Assembly (NCBI GenBank): GCA_949825065.1
Contig: OX463842.1
Coordinates: 35,025,323 to 35,089,322, forward strand
Origin: Odontocerum albicorne
Lineage: Eukaryota; Arthropoda; Insecta; Trichoptera; Odontoceridae
Reading direction: 5' to 3'
Length of the DNA: 64,000 nucleotides
The notes below the pieces were generated by a model. The model was not told the DNA's origin and ran no database searches. It saw nothing but the letters and a program-made list of their open reading frames with translations. Positions 34,995-47,700 of the stretch are shown here, in pieces. How positions within the stretch are numbered: position 1 is the stretch's first letter; each line of letters opens with the position of its first letter. The translations under genes were made by a program, and so were the position numbers.

Positions 34995-36240
34995 ACAGGT
35001 GCCCCAAAAGTCACTAGAGCATTTAAAATTTAAATAACGTTCTACAATAAATATTGTTTTTATATTTCAGATAATTAAAGCGTAATCCTTGAAACTTTAA
35101 TATGGAGAAATTAACAACTGCGCAACATGTTAAAATAATCAAATTTTATCTAGAAAATCAACGATCAATTGTGCTAACGCAAAGAGCTTATACTCGTCAT
35201 TTTGGGGTCAGAAAACCACCATATAAACAAACGATACTTAACTTAGTCCGGCGGTTTCAAATTCAGGGGTCTGTGAGTGATTTACCACATGCTGGGAGAT
35301 CACGTTCAGGGATGTCACAGGACAACGTTCAGCGTGTACGCCGAAGCATTGAAGAAGAGCCTTCAATGTCAACTCGAAGGCGGTCCCAGCAGCTGGACAT
35401 GTCTCGAACCTCACCCCAGAAGATTCAAGGGATACTGAATGTCAATTAGCGTATACTATCCAGATCCAAGAATTAGCAAGGCAAGATGCTGATTTCATTC
35501 ACAACCTTATTTTGGGCGACAAGCCCCACTTCCACCTAAACGGATTTGTTAATAAACAAAATATGCAATTTTAAGGGACAGAACATCCAACAATAGTCCA
35601 CTAACGTAGTCTGCACCTCGTAAAAATAACAGTTTGGTGTGGTGTAAATGCGGAAAGAGTTCTTGGACATTATTTCTTTGAAGATGAGGCAGAAAACGCA
35701 CTTACCGTTAATGGCGAAAGGTATCGAGAAACGCTAGAGAATTTCGTATGTTCTGCAATCGAGGACACACCAGAGGTATAGTGGCAGCAAGATGGTGCTA
35801 CTACCCATACAGCTCGCCCGATAATTGAACTCTTTGGACAAATTTTTGGAAGAAGGATAATTTCGCGAAACTCTGAAATCAAGTGAGCGTCACGCTCACC
35901 TGACTAAACTGCTCCAGACTTCTTTCTATGAGGGTATTTGAAAGATAAAGTATACCGTAATAATCCTCAAACCATTCAGCAATTGAAGGCCAACATCCGT
36001 GAAGTAATTGAAGAAATAAGCAAAGAAACATTACGACAGGTGATGGTTCACGCCTTAGAAAGAGCGCGTCAGTGTGAAGAATAAAATGGCGGTTATTTAA
36101 ATTATGTAATTTTCAAAACTAAATAAAGAATATTTTCAAGAAATGGGTTTTCTGTTTATAAAAGAATAAATGTGAATTATTAAGAAAAAAAAAACTAATT
36201 TTATTTTAAAATAATCTTGTGACTTTTGGGTCACCCTGCA
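34995..36240 (+). mobile_element. Inner Tc1/mariner-superfamily element, DD41D type
   Basis: The ends are imperfect inverted repeats. The left has CAGGTGCCCCAAAAGTCAC (about 34996). The right, read inward, has CAGGGTGACCCAAAAGTCAC (36238 inward). TA precedes the left end. CA follows the right end where a second TA would be expected. Length is about 1.24 kb, usual for the superfamily. It sits in the C-terminal codons of the outer relic in the same orientation. Confidence 0.8.
35102..36123 (+). pseudogene. DD41D-type transposase, inactivated
   Basis: Starts MEKLTTAQHVKIIKF with the N-terminal helix-turn-helix region (about residues 1-110), including AGRSRSGMS and STRRRSQQL. A stop ends this frame at 35449, and a segment between the DNA-binding and catalytic parts is missing. 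Catalytic landmarks follow in shifted frames: GDKPHFHLNGFVNKQN (first aspartate; the next residue, usually E, is K), QQDGATTHTAR (second) and TAPDFFL (third). Counting through the stops gives 41 residues between the second and third aspartates. At least four in-frame stops interrupt it. In a working copy the protein would excise and insert the element. Confidence 0.8.
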
Positions 36241-36290
36241 TCTGTTGAAGGCAGACATTTAATCGATATACTTTTAAAAAATGACAAACG

Positions 36291-38454
36291 AAAATTCAAA
36301 TACTAAATAAACATAGTAGTAGAAAAAAACCAACCAAATTCTCTCATTTATTAAAATTGTAAACAAACCAAACCAGAAAGTTAATTTTGTCCCACCTTAT
36401 ACAATATAAAAAAGGCAACTCAGATCACTGCCAACCACAGTAAAAAAGCAAACTCGATTTTTTTAATTTAATACGGCGTTAGATACTTTTTTTCTTTACA
36501 TTTATTTATACTATATAATAAGTTTTACTCAAATCTGGGTGTTTTTTTTCCAATTAATAATAAAATTCTAACATTATTTAAGTTATATGAATGTTACTAT
36601 GGTCGCCTATTCCAATTGTTTACATTTTCAGAAAAAGCTCGCTTATTAAAATGATGGAAAAACGAATTCAACATTGCATTCTTGCTTTCGTTATAGATTT
36701 TTTTATCACCTTCATTGCAATTCAAATTCTCAAAAAAAGAAAACGGTTCATGCTTACCTTATTTAGAAAATAAAAGAAGTATTGTCGTTTTCTCATTAAA
36801 TGTATTCGTTTTATTGTATATATCCAGTCAAATAGAACAAAAAATTGTTGAGATTTTGTCTACGAGTTTACATACCAAATTTGGAGGCAATAATACTGCC
36901 GTAGAAAGTGTACTCCGATCTGACTGAGTGAGACGTGCGGTGAGTTTATTAAAAATATTTGCGAGATTCTTATAAAGTAAGGTAAATGCTTTTCCACATA
37001 AAAAAATGTAGACACATTTCGAATTATATCCGGTTTATATTTCAGTACACGAAAATTATCTTGAGGAATGTAGTGAAAACCCAATATATTATTCTGATAT
37101 TGTTTATACATTGAATGAAGTCTTTAAAAATAATCAAATTGAAGACCAATTGGTGCAGACGTTGTTTAAAAAGGTTATATAAATTAATTAATGAATTTAA
37201 TTGAGGTTTATTTTGCTCAGGTTCAATTTTCATTATTTATTTTGATTTGTACAAAAATGAAATACAATGAATAAAAAAAAATTTTTTTTTTCTGTTGTCA
37301 TTTTCACAAAATAGCTTTCTCCGCGACTTCTCTCGCATGTACATGTATTATATATTACTCAGTTACCTCATTAGTTATCTTCTAAGGACGATAAAACCGG
37401 AATTACTCGTAGAAGTAGTATATACTCGTATGTAGTGTCCAATTCTTAAGTGTATGACTATAGGTATTCATAATATTCATCGAAAATTATGTGGCTTTAA
37501 ACAGAAAAGCATGTTTATTTTGTGTTTTTTATAAGGCTTAAGTAATCGTATATGCCTCCGCATTTTTTTGTAATCAAATTCATTCCAGCACTATTTTGAT
37601 GTTTCTCTGACAGATAAGCCAGTGTACGCAATTTAAAGTGATGTAGTCGCGTTTCTTTCTTGGACTCGATCTTCATTTCTCTTACATGTTCAGCATCTTT
37701 AATTAATAGCGTATGCTAGAGAGTTTATGATACTACAGAGATCATTTGGAAGACACCAGCGCAAGCCTGATTGGAATCAATTCAGTGATTCTAGAGTTCC
37801 GCGGATACAAAAAACGAAAAAAATACACTTTTTATAATATGAGTATAGAGTTGATTGAATTTATTTAAAACACATTTGAATTATTGATTTAAGCGACGAA
37901 GTAATAGAAAATTTCATAGAAATTAACAAAATTTGTAGTGGATTCAGGTCTATAGTATTATTTTAATATAAGTTTTGTCTCTGAAATAAAGTCGGTGATA
38001 TTCTTCAACTCGTCCTCTTTGCGACTGTTATTAATTGAACTTTGTTAGATACTGAAAAAGATCCTCTCCAACCAAATTAAGAGAAGAAAGAGAGAGTGAG
38101 ATGAAGTAAGAATACCCCTCAAAGATACGGATTATTATTCTCGAAGTCATTTGATGAAATTGGTTTCGTTTGCGAATAATGCCGCATTGTTACTCAGCTG
38201 ACATTTTAAAGTTTAAAAAAAACAAAACAAATGAAAAAGAAAAGGATTGACTATTATTATCCTTGAAATTTGAATCCTTATCATTATTCTTTGATAAAAA
38301 ATATTATTGTAATTTTCGGTATAAAATAATAATATAAAATTCGAAAATGTTCTAGTGTTCCATAAATTAATTCTTAAATACTCGTAAATATTGTATGGTT
38401 AACTTCAGAATATTACTTAATAATTTGGTGTATAGATATAACAGACTTATAAAT
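36291..38454. other. 2.1 kb AT-rich DNA, no gene supported
   Basis: Short overlapping frames at 36591-37233 are hydrophobic and unrecognised. No transposon ends were found. Confidence 0.5.
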
Positions 38455-39360
38455 AAGTCACCTATGTTATTTAATCTGTACTCTGATATAATTTTCAAGG
38501 AAGCACTATATAACTTGAATCTGAGGGTCAAATTGAATGGTGTATGAGTCAATATCATCAGGTACGCAGATGATACGGTTGTTCTGGCGGACAGTATTGA
38601 CGGCCTTCAAACGCTTATATAGATAGAATTAATGAAGCCGGTGTGAGGCTGGGGCTGAACATGAACGTGAGTAAAACTAAGTTCATGGTGTTTGGCCGGC
38701 AGGATCACGCAGGAGCATGTCTTACATTGAATGGTGCTAATATAGAGAGAGTGAAAAAATTTAAATATCTCGGAAGTATCTTAGTGGAAGACCTCGATCC
38801 AGAAACCGAAGTCAAGTGCAAAATTGAATCATCTCGTGCGGCTTTTAATAAAATGAGAAGCGTATTCTGCGATGATAATCTAAACTTGAAACTTCGACAA
38901 CGGTTAGTCAAATGCTACGTTTTGTCAGTGTTATTGCATGGAGTAGAATCATGGACTCTCAAAGTAAGTAGTATGAACCGACTGGAAGCATTCGAAATGT
39001 GGATGCACCGGAGAATGCTACGGATACCCTGGACGGATATGGTTAGCAGCACAAGCGTTCTTCAAAGAGTCAAAGTTGATAGAGAGTTGCTGACTAATAT
39101 TAAAATCCGAAAGGTGTCCTACTTCGGTCATGTACTTAGAGGAGCAAAGTAAAAATTACTGCACCTGATAATCCAAGGCAAAATAGAAGGCCGAAGAGGT
39201 GTTGGCAGGAGGCAAATCTCCTGGCTCCGCAATATACGTGATTGAACTGGCATAAGGAGCGTTGGGGATCTTTTTCGGGCTGCCCGGGACAAAGATATCT
39301 ACTCTCAAGGGATATTCAACGATGGGGGGATCTGACATGACACTGAGAAGAAGAAGAAAT
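38455..39360 (+). pseudogene. 5'-truncated non-LTR retrotransposon, reverse transcriptase 3' half
   Basis: Begins in the polymerase domain with SPMLFNLYSDIIF, then VKLNGV and RYADDTVVLADS with the catalytic YADD at 38563-38574. After a small frameshift (about 38620) the long frame 38643-39152 covers the rest: GLNMNVSKTKFMVFGR, the KYLGS and LLHGVESWT blocks, and VSYFGHVLRGAK. Beyond a stop at 39150 it continues with GKIEGRRGVGRRQISWLRN and closes at about 39336. The 3' end carries GAAGAAGAAGAA, a simple-repeat tail common in RTE- and L1-like elements. The defects are few (a frameshift and about three stops), so the copy is fairly young. An intact element would reverse-transcribe its own RNA at the target site. 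Confidence 0.85.
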
Positions 39361-42041
39361 ATTATACAACCAGGATGACATACTTTCTCCTTGCTTTACC
39401 CCTTTTGAAATATAAAACCACACAGTTGAGGCATCGTTCACTGACTTTTTAAAATTTGAAAAATTAGTGCGACGCTTTAATTTTATGAACAATAAAAAAA
39501 AACCCTTAACATTTATGTTAATTTGTGTTAAATGAATTTTGCTGTACTTATTTTTTTCCTAATTACAAAAATATGCATCTTTAGACCAGTTATAAATTTA
39601 TCATTATTGCATCCAACAGAAACACACTTATTGTAAAATTATATATTTACTGTGCGGGTTCAATTATATCATAAAAAAAGAAATAGAAATTTAATAACGT
39701 TAATTTTGCTTCAAAAGGAATTTTTCGTTTCACTGTAATCTGTTTATAGGATTAAGAAATAAGAAAATTCAATTTTGATAAATATTTTTAATTTTAAATT
39801 AAAGTTTTTAAGTTATTTCAAAAATATTTACTTAATGACTTAACATATAATTTATTTACAATCTCTAATGAACGAATTTCTTTTAAAAGAAAATGAACAA
39901 AGTTTTAAAATTTCTGAATGTAAATTGAATATATTTCTTATTTCTATCAGTTGAATTTGAAATCTTGAAAAAGCTGTCTCATTTATTTGCTAGTGGTTCA
40001 GGACGGATAAAAGGTTTTCGAGGAAAGCGATTTTTAAGATATGCAAATTGTACTCTTGATGAAATTAAATGGTTTATTAAAATTATGAAATATAAATATT
40101 TGCACTAGATTAAAATGTTATTTATACCTAGGAAAAACAAAATTAAATGCTTTGATAGTTCTATATCCTTGATTTATTTACACAGTGATAGCTGTTTCGC
40201 TATACAATAACCTTGTCTTATTTGACAAAGAGAATCTAAATATCAAAACGATTTATTTTGCTTTTCATAATAAAAAATTGAGTTCCATGAATTTGAAAAT
40301 CGACAGCATAAATGATCAATATTTAAATCCCATAAAATATTCTTAACTTATTTAAATTTTCATAACATTTTAAGAGTAAATGTTAGTTACTTAAATATAT
40401 TGGATTTCATTAAATTAAATAAATCATAAAGAAGATTTTTCTAGTGGAAATAATTGTCTAGTGGAAATGGACATTTTTTTTGCAATTTTGTAGAACTTCT
40501 ATGCCGCTGCAAAACCAGTCCTGAGTGCAATTATCACATAATAAGATATTGAACTTCTGGAAAGTCGCGTACCTTCTGCTTTGGGCCACACTACTTTTTT
40601 CTTTACTTTAAGTTCGGAAATAACAATGTTTGTTACATTGAATGCCTTCCAATTTGTCTTATATAGTCAGTAAAGACTGTTGCTTGGATTTGTATTTGAG
40701 TATTTTAATTAAATTGGGCATGAACAGTATTTTAAATACGCAGACAGGTTAACAAAAAAACTAGGTACTCACTAAGTTTATTAATTTATTTTTATGATGA
40801 ATATAAAGCAAAGTTCTATCTGGGCTATAAGTAAAAGAAAATTGATTTTCCAGTCTTTTTTGAGATGTCAAAGAAAAAAATATTGACCAATTTTAAGTAG
40901 ATAAATACAACGCAGTTATTGTTCATGATCCTTAATAAATAGTAACTTATCACGTTGGCCTGGTTGATCTAGGTGTGAACGTTGGTGAAAGGAATCATAA
41001 CCTTTAATAAGTGACATTACCTCAAGAAATATAATATTTGACTAGCTTTTGATGAAAATTTGGTCAAATTAGCGGTTTGAGATGATCTTAGTTCTCTTAA
41101 AACTGAAGCTGTGGATCCCTTACTTTTTTTTAAAGTGTTTTTGATTACGAATATGCATTGAAAATAATTTCAAACTGTTAAAATAATTGTTATTTCAAGA
41201 ATTCTCAATATTAAAGGTAAAAAATGATGAAAAGAGAGCAAATTTTTATCGTTGGTTTTTGCATTGTACGAGTATATGTCGTCCTAGGAATTTTACAATG
41301 TATATTAATTTATTAACTAGCCTAAAGATACAATTTTATTTAATATAAAAAATATTGATTATTTCATCTATATTAAAGATATAATTTATAATCAAGTAAA
41401 TGTAGTAAATTACATATATACTTTTTTGTTGAATTTTCTCAACATTCAAACAGAACTGAGAATTCAAATGCTAAAGATCTTATACACGAATAACGTGATA
41501 TATATTCAAGTAAATATTACAAGAAAAATGTTCTAACCAATCCATAACCGTTTATGAAAGTATGAAAAATAGATTCTAAATTATAAAAATGGGAAGAATT
41601 TTTGCCCTTAGTACATAAATGCCTTCAAAGAAGGTAAGAAAGGTGAGAGGTCAGGCCTTATCCCAACTCTTGGCATCAATATAGAGTATTTTTCGAAGAA
41701 AGAACATTATTACGACCTCTAATAAATTTTTCAGAGCATTACTTTTATTTCGCGGAAAACAACACAATACCCTGAAGATATTTAAGATTTCAAGGTTTTT
41801 GTTCCTCCTTGTTTTCCCAAAAAGGTAATTTAAAGAAATCTAGGAAGATGGGTGTATTTCTGAATTTATAAATAATTTAAAAAATTTAACGTTTATTTGA
41901 ATAATTATATCATTGTATAACTTTTAATTTTTAAGAACGTATGTTCGTAACGATTTTTTGAATTCAACTATTTCCACGTAAATGATTTAATAAGCTGATT
42001 TTCTTAAATAAATATTTTGATTCTTAATAATTGACAACTTC
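39361..42041. other. 2.7 kb AT-rich DNA, no gene supported
   Basis: No frame over 60 codons with recognisable content, and no terminal repeats seen. Confidence 0.55.
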
Positions 42042-42180
42042 GTGACCATGTTGGAAAGGCACCTTTCCTCCCAATTTCGGATTCGATTGCAGTTGGTCCT
42101 AATTTTTTTTGAAAGGGTTTCAGTCTGATTTTTCCTTAAGACCTCCTTAACATCATTCTACAATAGTTGGTTGAAACAGT
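42042..42180 (+). mobile_element. tRNA-derived SINE next to a LINE
   Basis: The head has CGTGACCATGTTGGAAAGGC and the B-box-like CGGATTCGATTGC near 42078. The body has TTTCAGTCTGATTTTTCC, shared with the copy at 17345 (TTCAGACTGGTTTTC). It then has ATAGTTGGTTGAAACAG, the beginning of the shared tail. LINE coding sequence starts about 60 bases further on. Confidence 0.6.
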
Positions 42181-42234
42181 CAACTGGTCAATATTACGGA
42201 TTATGTGAGACGTGGAATGAGCTTTATGCGGCTA

Positions 42235-43505
42235 ACATTGTTATGTCTATTGGATTTTTGCAATGCATTCAATACTGTAGACTTGAACTGCTTATGGCTC
42301 GAATACGTTCATTACGATTATCTGAATCGGCCATTGTCTGGTTTTCGAACTATTTAAAAGGAAGACAATAATCTTGTAAATACCAAGAGCGTATATCTGA
42401 ATGGACCGATCTGTCTGCAGGCGTTCCCCAAAGTGGAATTCTCTCTCTCCACTCCTTTATCTATATTCNNNNNNNNNNNNNNNNNNNNNNNNNNNNNNNN
42501 NNNNNNNNNNNNNNNNNNNNNNNNNNNNNNNNNNNNNNNNNNNNNNNNNNNNNNNNNNNNNNNNNNNNNNNNNNNNNNNNNNNNNNNNNNNNNNNNNNNN
42601 NNNNNNNNNNNNNNNNNNNNNNNNNNNNNNNNNNNNNNNNNNNNNNNNNNNNNNNNNNNNNNNNNNNNCCTTCATTCCCTTAAAGCGTTGCAAAGATTCC
42701 TGCATACTAAAATCAAAATTTTACTCGTACAATCTCTGCTTTTTCCGATTCTGGACTATGCGGACGTCTGTTATTTGGATTGTTACAGAGGAACAGCTGG
42801 ACAAATAACAGCGTCTTCAAAATGTTTGTCTAAGGTTTATTTTCAACCTACAAAAGTATGATCATATAACTTCATACCAGAAGGCATTGAACTGGTTGAA
42901 TGTTATAAATAGACGCCAAACTCACATACTGTCTATTGCATAATATTCTTAACTATCCCGCCACCTTCTCTTATTTCGCCGAAAATTTTCAGCGTGTTTC
43001 CAATCATGGATTAGCGCTACGCTCAAAAAGATATTGTCTATTAGCCTTTCCAGTTCACCGCTCCTCTTTTTCTACGTTGTTCTTAACTGTCTATGCAGTG
43101 AGACTCTGGCATCAGTTACAAACCAATATAAGACTCGCTCCGTCCTTGGCATGCTTTAACAAGCGACTGAAAAAACTCTAAATTTCTAGTCAGTAAAATA
43201 ACGTGTTTCATTCCCGATTTTTCTTTTCCTTTCCTCTCCACCATCGCTTCCTTTTCTGTTGATTGATGATATCTCACTTTATATGAAAAATAATGTTCGG
43301 GTGATTGTTCGTCTTTGTGGGGTTCGTGGGCATAAGCTCACGTATGTTATGTGTTTATGGATTTCTCGGGTATGGATAGACATCTGAACGATTTATGCAA
43401 CCATATAACTTGCTTAATTTACTTTTGTCTGGTTGGTTGTAAGAGATTTCCACCTGGAAATAAGCCCGCCAGATTGTATTTGCAATAAAAGTGTTAAATA
43501 AATAA
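42235..43505 (+). pseudogene. Non-LTR retrotransposon (jockey/CR1-like), with assembly gap
   Basis: The polymerase region shows LLDFCNAFNTVD, then in a shifted frame WFSNYLKGRQ, then SAGVPQSGILS (about 42417-42450), the classic blocks of jockey/CR1-type reverse transcriptases. A 200-N gap removes the YADD region. After it come FLHTKIKILLVQSLLFPILDYAD-type thumb sequence in two frames and the end of the protein (NQ-type VRLWHQLQTNIR, stop near 43180). The 3' untranslated part runs to about 43505. It contains GTCTGGTTGGTTG, then AAATAAGCCCGCCAGATTG, and ends in AATAAATAAATAAA. Several frameshifts break the copy. The tail is the one shared with the SINEs. Confidence 0.85.
42469..42668. other. 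Assembly gap, 200 N
   Basis: Run of unknown bases inside the LINE reverse transcriptase. The frame before and after is consistent with one element, but the true gap length is unknown. Confidence 0.99.
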
Positions 43506-43590
43506 ATAAAACAGTTTGTGTTATGGCAATAAACTCGTCAGGTCGTACTGAGTACAACGAAAGTGAAATACAATAGTACAATAATTGAAA
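43506..43590 (+). mobile_element. Second retroelement tail fragment
   Basis: GGCAATAAACTCGTCAGGTC at about 43526, followed by a TACTGAGTACAACG-like stretch, resembles the tail at 13630 (GGCGATAAAGCCACTAGG then TTGTACTGTATACA). It directly follows the LINE end and may be a nested or older tail. Confidence 0.4.
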
Positions 43591-43754
43591 TTTTATTTCA
43601 GACTCAGAAGTATGTAAAACCTTTACTACATTTACTTGAATAAAATCTAAATTGAACTATTTTACTTCGGTTTCTTTGATATTTTTAAAAATTGTTATAA
43701 AAAGTCACGTCTATTTATTGTAGATTTATAAAGGATTTTTAATAAATTTCATTT

Positions 43755-44040
43755 CAGGGGGACAGGGGTGTTTTGAAAACGGATTGGAGGGCTGCGGTCA
43801 CGTGATTTCGAGGAGACCAGAGAGGGTTGCGATGGGGTGGGGAAATGAATGAAATCAATTAAACACGACAATCAGAACTAAATCGCTCTTAACGCTGGCT
43901 GATTGAAGTTTGGATTGGTTCCCAACCCTGTCTCGGATGGGTAGGAACGCTTTGCGAGGGAACATCTTTTGAGCAAACATTAGCTGGCACCTACCAGCTT
44001 TCACAGGGATCGCCAAATAACAAAGTTGATAATCCATTAT
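43755..44040. other. GC-richer block, possible exon fragments
   Basis: After TTTCATTTCAG, a good 3' splice site at 43748-43758, a frame of about 32 codons starts GQGCFENGLEGCGHV and stops at about 43852. Next to it a minus-strand frame of 60 codons (43855-44037) is open. Neither is recognised. Composition is well above the local AT level. Unique exon, old repeat and chance cannot be told apart. Confidence 0.25.
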
Positions 44041-44339
44041 TTTTATACATTTATATTTTTTATTATGAAATAATTTTTACATGCAGACACCACATGCATT
44101 CATAGAACAACATTGACCAATAATATTTATTTTGTCTGTGAGGGATACCGAATACTTTTTTAAAGAGTCGTTTCAATAAGAGTATACGTATACCTACTTA
44201 TATTTTACTTAAAAACAGTTTTGGTCGATAACTTCTATTTTTCAAAGGCAGAGTAAACACAAAGATAAACGAAAAACAAAAAAATAGTTTTAATATTTGG
44301 TTTTGTTAAAATTTATATTAAAACACAACTTGCACTTCT

Positions 44340-44735
44340 TACTTTTATACTCGTTTAGTCATTATTTCGACATTCATTCTTTCCACATGCCCAAACCATC
44401 CTAAAATTATTTTCCTCATCTAACTTAAAACATCCATTTTATCCATGCATTAATTTCAAATGTCCTCATTCCACCTTCCTTCATACATTTAAACTCCACA
44501 TTTTTTCTCCTAGAACGCAACTTCACAGCAATAATCTTACTTTAATCTTTCTTCAGCCAAGTCTAAGTTTTACTTCCATACGTCAACGTAGGTACCAACA
44601 CACTGTTATATGCATCACATTTTATTCTACGAACACGCAACTTCATAGCAATAATCTTATTTTTTATCTATCTTCATCCAAGTCCAAGTTTCACTTCCGT
44701 ACGTCAAGGCAGGCACCAACACACTAACATATTAT
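44340..44735 (-). pseudogene. LINE reverse transcriptase C-terminal relic, partly duplicated
   Basis: The minus strand reads VLVPTLTYGS and later DGLGMWKE, with a one-base shift giving LGWFGHVERM. These are the 'VLVPTLlYGSETW' and 'RWFGHVeRM' blocks of one non-LTR lineage. A second, partial copy of the first block lies just upstream in transcript order (44625-44730), reading VLVPALTYGSETWTW. The remainder is broken by frameshifts. Confidence 0.7.
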
Positions 44736-47700
44736 ATGGTGTTAATTTTGCTACTTTTGATAAAGTGTGTGGTTACGAAATAGATGAGGATTTGAAAAGG
44801 TATGAATTCCTTTGATAAATACCATGTACATTCGTTTCCGACTTCACAGGTTTACGAGCACTGGATTACTCGTAGATTCAGAAACGGATGGTTTGGATAA
44901 TGATTCCTAAGTGCTCTTACGCAAACTATTCGGTTGAAATTGAACAATTAGAAAATACTACGCAATTGAGTGTTTGTGAATAAGGACCACAGGCGTGTAT
45001 TGATTGAAGGATGAACAAAATTAATTAAACTAACATTGATTTTTAACTACTACGTTTTAAGAAGCATTATTAATTAAAACTTCGATACAATTGAATATCA
45101 TATTCAAATGCTTTAACGAGATCTGTGAATCGTTTATTTTCTATTAAAATTTATCAAAATATCATGAATTTGTTTTTAACCTCTACTAAAAAGTCGAGTA
45201 TTGAGAAAGCACATATTTTCATTTCTGTATCCATATCATTTCAAGATTTCTCAACTAAGAAAATATCTTTCAGAACGAAAGTTTAGTAATAAGACATGTA
45301 ATCGAAATTTAGATGAATACCCAAGATACCACAAGGGATGAGACGCTGAAAGTACCCTCTAGAGATTAAATTCTTCTCTCAAACAATAGTCCTTTATTGA
45401 CAAGATGGGGGCTGAGATGGTGTTATGCAATACTCTTATTTGAATTGGATCCTCAGAAGAGTTCTGTTTTAAGAACAATAGATTTTTCCTCACTCCATGA
45501 GAGGGAGTGGGTCCTGTCAGTCTTGTCCTTCTTTTGCATTATTCTTTTCGTTGCATAGATAATGTTTTGTAATAAAAATGTAAATTACCTTTTTGTTTTT
45601 TGTTAAGTTTTACCACAAAATAAAAGCTTTTTTTAACATTTCGTTTATTTCATTTATAGTTGGAACCTACATTTTAACTCTAAGATAAACGTGTTCATTT
45701 TTTTTCTTGGATAATTTTATTTTTTCGTTTATCTTTGAAATAATCTCAAAAAATCCTCTGAAGTTGGGTTTTACCTCAAATTGTTAATATGGTATATATT
45801 TAAAAATTCAATAAATTTTTAGTACGTTTATTTGAATTTTTGTGAATAAAATGATGTTTGAATATTACATTGAGAAAAAAAAATTGCTCAACATACGAAA
45901 AGATAATGATACTAGTATATGTGAATGATAACCATCAAAATTACTAGACAATCTAAAAATTGGACGACATTTGCCAAATTGTAGAGTTTATTAGTGAATG
46001 CTCTAAAATTCATTAATTTCAACAACGGTCTGTGCTGATATAAAAACAACACCATTATTTTTATTTTTTTTGTAAAAATGAAATTTACGCTTGTTAAACA
46101 TGTTTGGAATACTGCATTACGTACTCGAATAACGTGCCTAAAAGTTTATTGCATTATTTTTTATATTTAAAAAAAATTTAATAAAGCAATCTAAAATACA
46201 AACATTTTTCAAAGGCTATACAAATGTATGTCTAGAGCACAAATCTCATTTATAAATAATGCCATACATAACTTTAATTCCCTACATATATTTTTTATTT
46301 TTACCTATCTTAATATTATTTGTTATATAAATAGTTAACATTAACATACTAACTTTTAACTAGATAACAATTCTTACAATAAATTTTTTTACGTATTATT
46401 TAACACGTACATGTCCACTCGTTCAGGTTACTTACATTATTTATTGAATTCTTAGGTGCTAAGTTCGCGCCTCATTCGTACAAATGTACGTGAATACGAG
46501 TATATACTCGTACTAGGTGTGCATAACAACTCGGCACGGTGAATATGTTTCTTTATTTATTGTGTCCTAAAAATTGTGCCCATCCAATTATTCTCACAAA
46601 TAGAATTTGAGTGCACTCCCAAGGAATTAATTTATTGAAACTTATTTCAATGGTAAAAAATATCGTTGTATAAAAGTTTTTTTTTGTGTTACGAGTAATT
46701 TACCAAGCCATAAGAGTTAATTTTCAAAATTTTCTAAATGAAGTTCTTTAAAATTTACAAAATGAAGACAAAAAGTGAGTGGGAAGGTTTTGCGATGATT
46801 TTGGAGCTTTCTGATAAATATGAATATTAAGATTGGCTAAGCCTTCATTGACGGTACGTTCTCAGGCGGGATTAAGCAAAGCCAAAATTTCCTTTGCCTA
46901 CAGTTTGGTAAAATCCTTTATCAGTGGTCGCAAATTCGATAAAAAGTCAAATTCGGTATATAAATTTGTATGCAAATTACAAAACAAATTTCAAAATATC
47001 TCAAATTATGTAGTATAGTATAACAAATTTAAAAAAACATCCCAAATACTCGTAAATCATAAGTTTCAGAGATGCACAATATGTAAGTTGATCAGAATGT
47101 ATTAGAAATGGAATATACTCGGAGTATTTGAGGTTAAATCTAAATGTCAACTGGAAAATCTTAATTTGCTAAGAACATTTATTCCTTTAGTTCACCAATC
47201 AGAATATGCAATTATTGGGTAACTCCTTGTCGAATTTGGTGAATATTTTTAAAGAATATGTTATTGAGTTCAAGAGGGCACTAACTTAATCTTAGGTCTG
47301 GACTTTGAGATCGATTATTTCATATACACGTTATATCTTGTTTTTGTAGTTAAAATCATTTTATATTTTCATTGCCTTTAAATGAGATTTGGTGTCCGTC
47401 TACTCAAGTTCTGTGTTATTGATTGTGTTTAAAAATTCTTGTTTTCAACTTTGTATTATACATTGGTGGTTTTATATGCCGTGTGTGTTTTGAATTTAAT
47501 TGTGTTGATTTGATGAAGTTTTTGTTTGACAGTTTTTCTTTGCTAAGTAAATGTGGCTTTGATTTTTAAACGATTAATAATAAAATGTTATAACTGTTTT
47601 CAATAAATAAATCTCAATTACGATCAACAATAATTTGCCAAAAGTTTGTAGTACTTATATACAAAATCGTTATCTGTCATGTATTTCAATATTGTGTCAT

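Larger units (their letters stand above)
34070..36290 (+). mobile_element. Outer Tc1/mariner-superfamily relic, split by a second element
   Basis: Broken reading frames from 34070 to 34994 follow the DD41D (rosa-type) transposase layout. An LTQRE..RSH helix-turn-helix start is followed by SGRPITGRSEENIARV and ETSTRRRAKHLNIS. After a deletion covering the first catalytic aspartate come FQHDGTTRTARE (second) and SPDLTAPD (third). The frame runs to KRAYSFI at 34994 and resumes after 36240 as SVEGRHLIDILL, the expected C-terminal end. The 1.25 kb between is the second element. Frameshifts and stops make it inactive. Its own terminal repeats could not be placed. Confidence 0.75.

Noticed and set aside
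34717..35037. Independent 106-aa gene
   Set aside because: It is the C-terminal piece of the outer DD41D-type transposase relic, running into the left end of the inner element.
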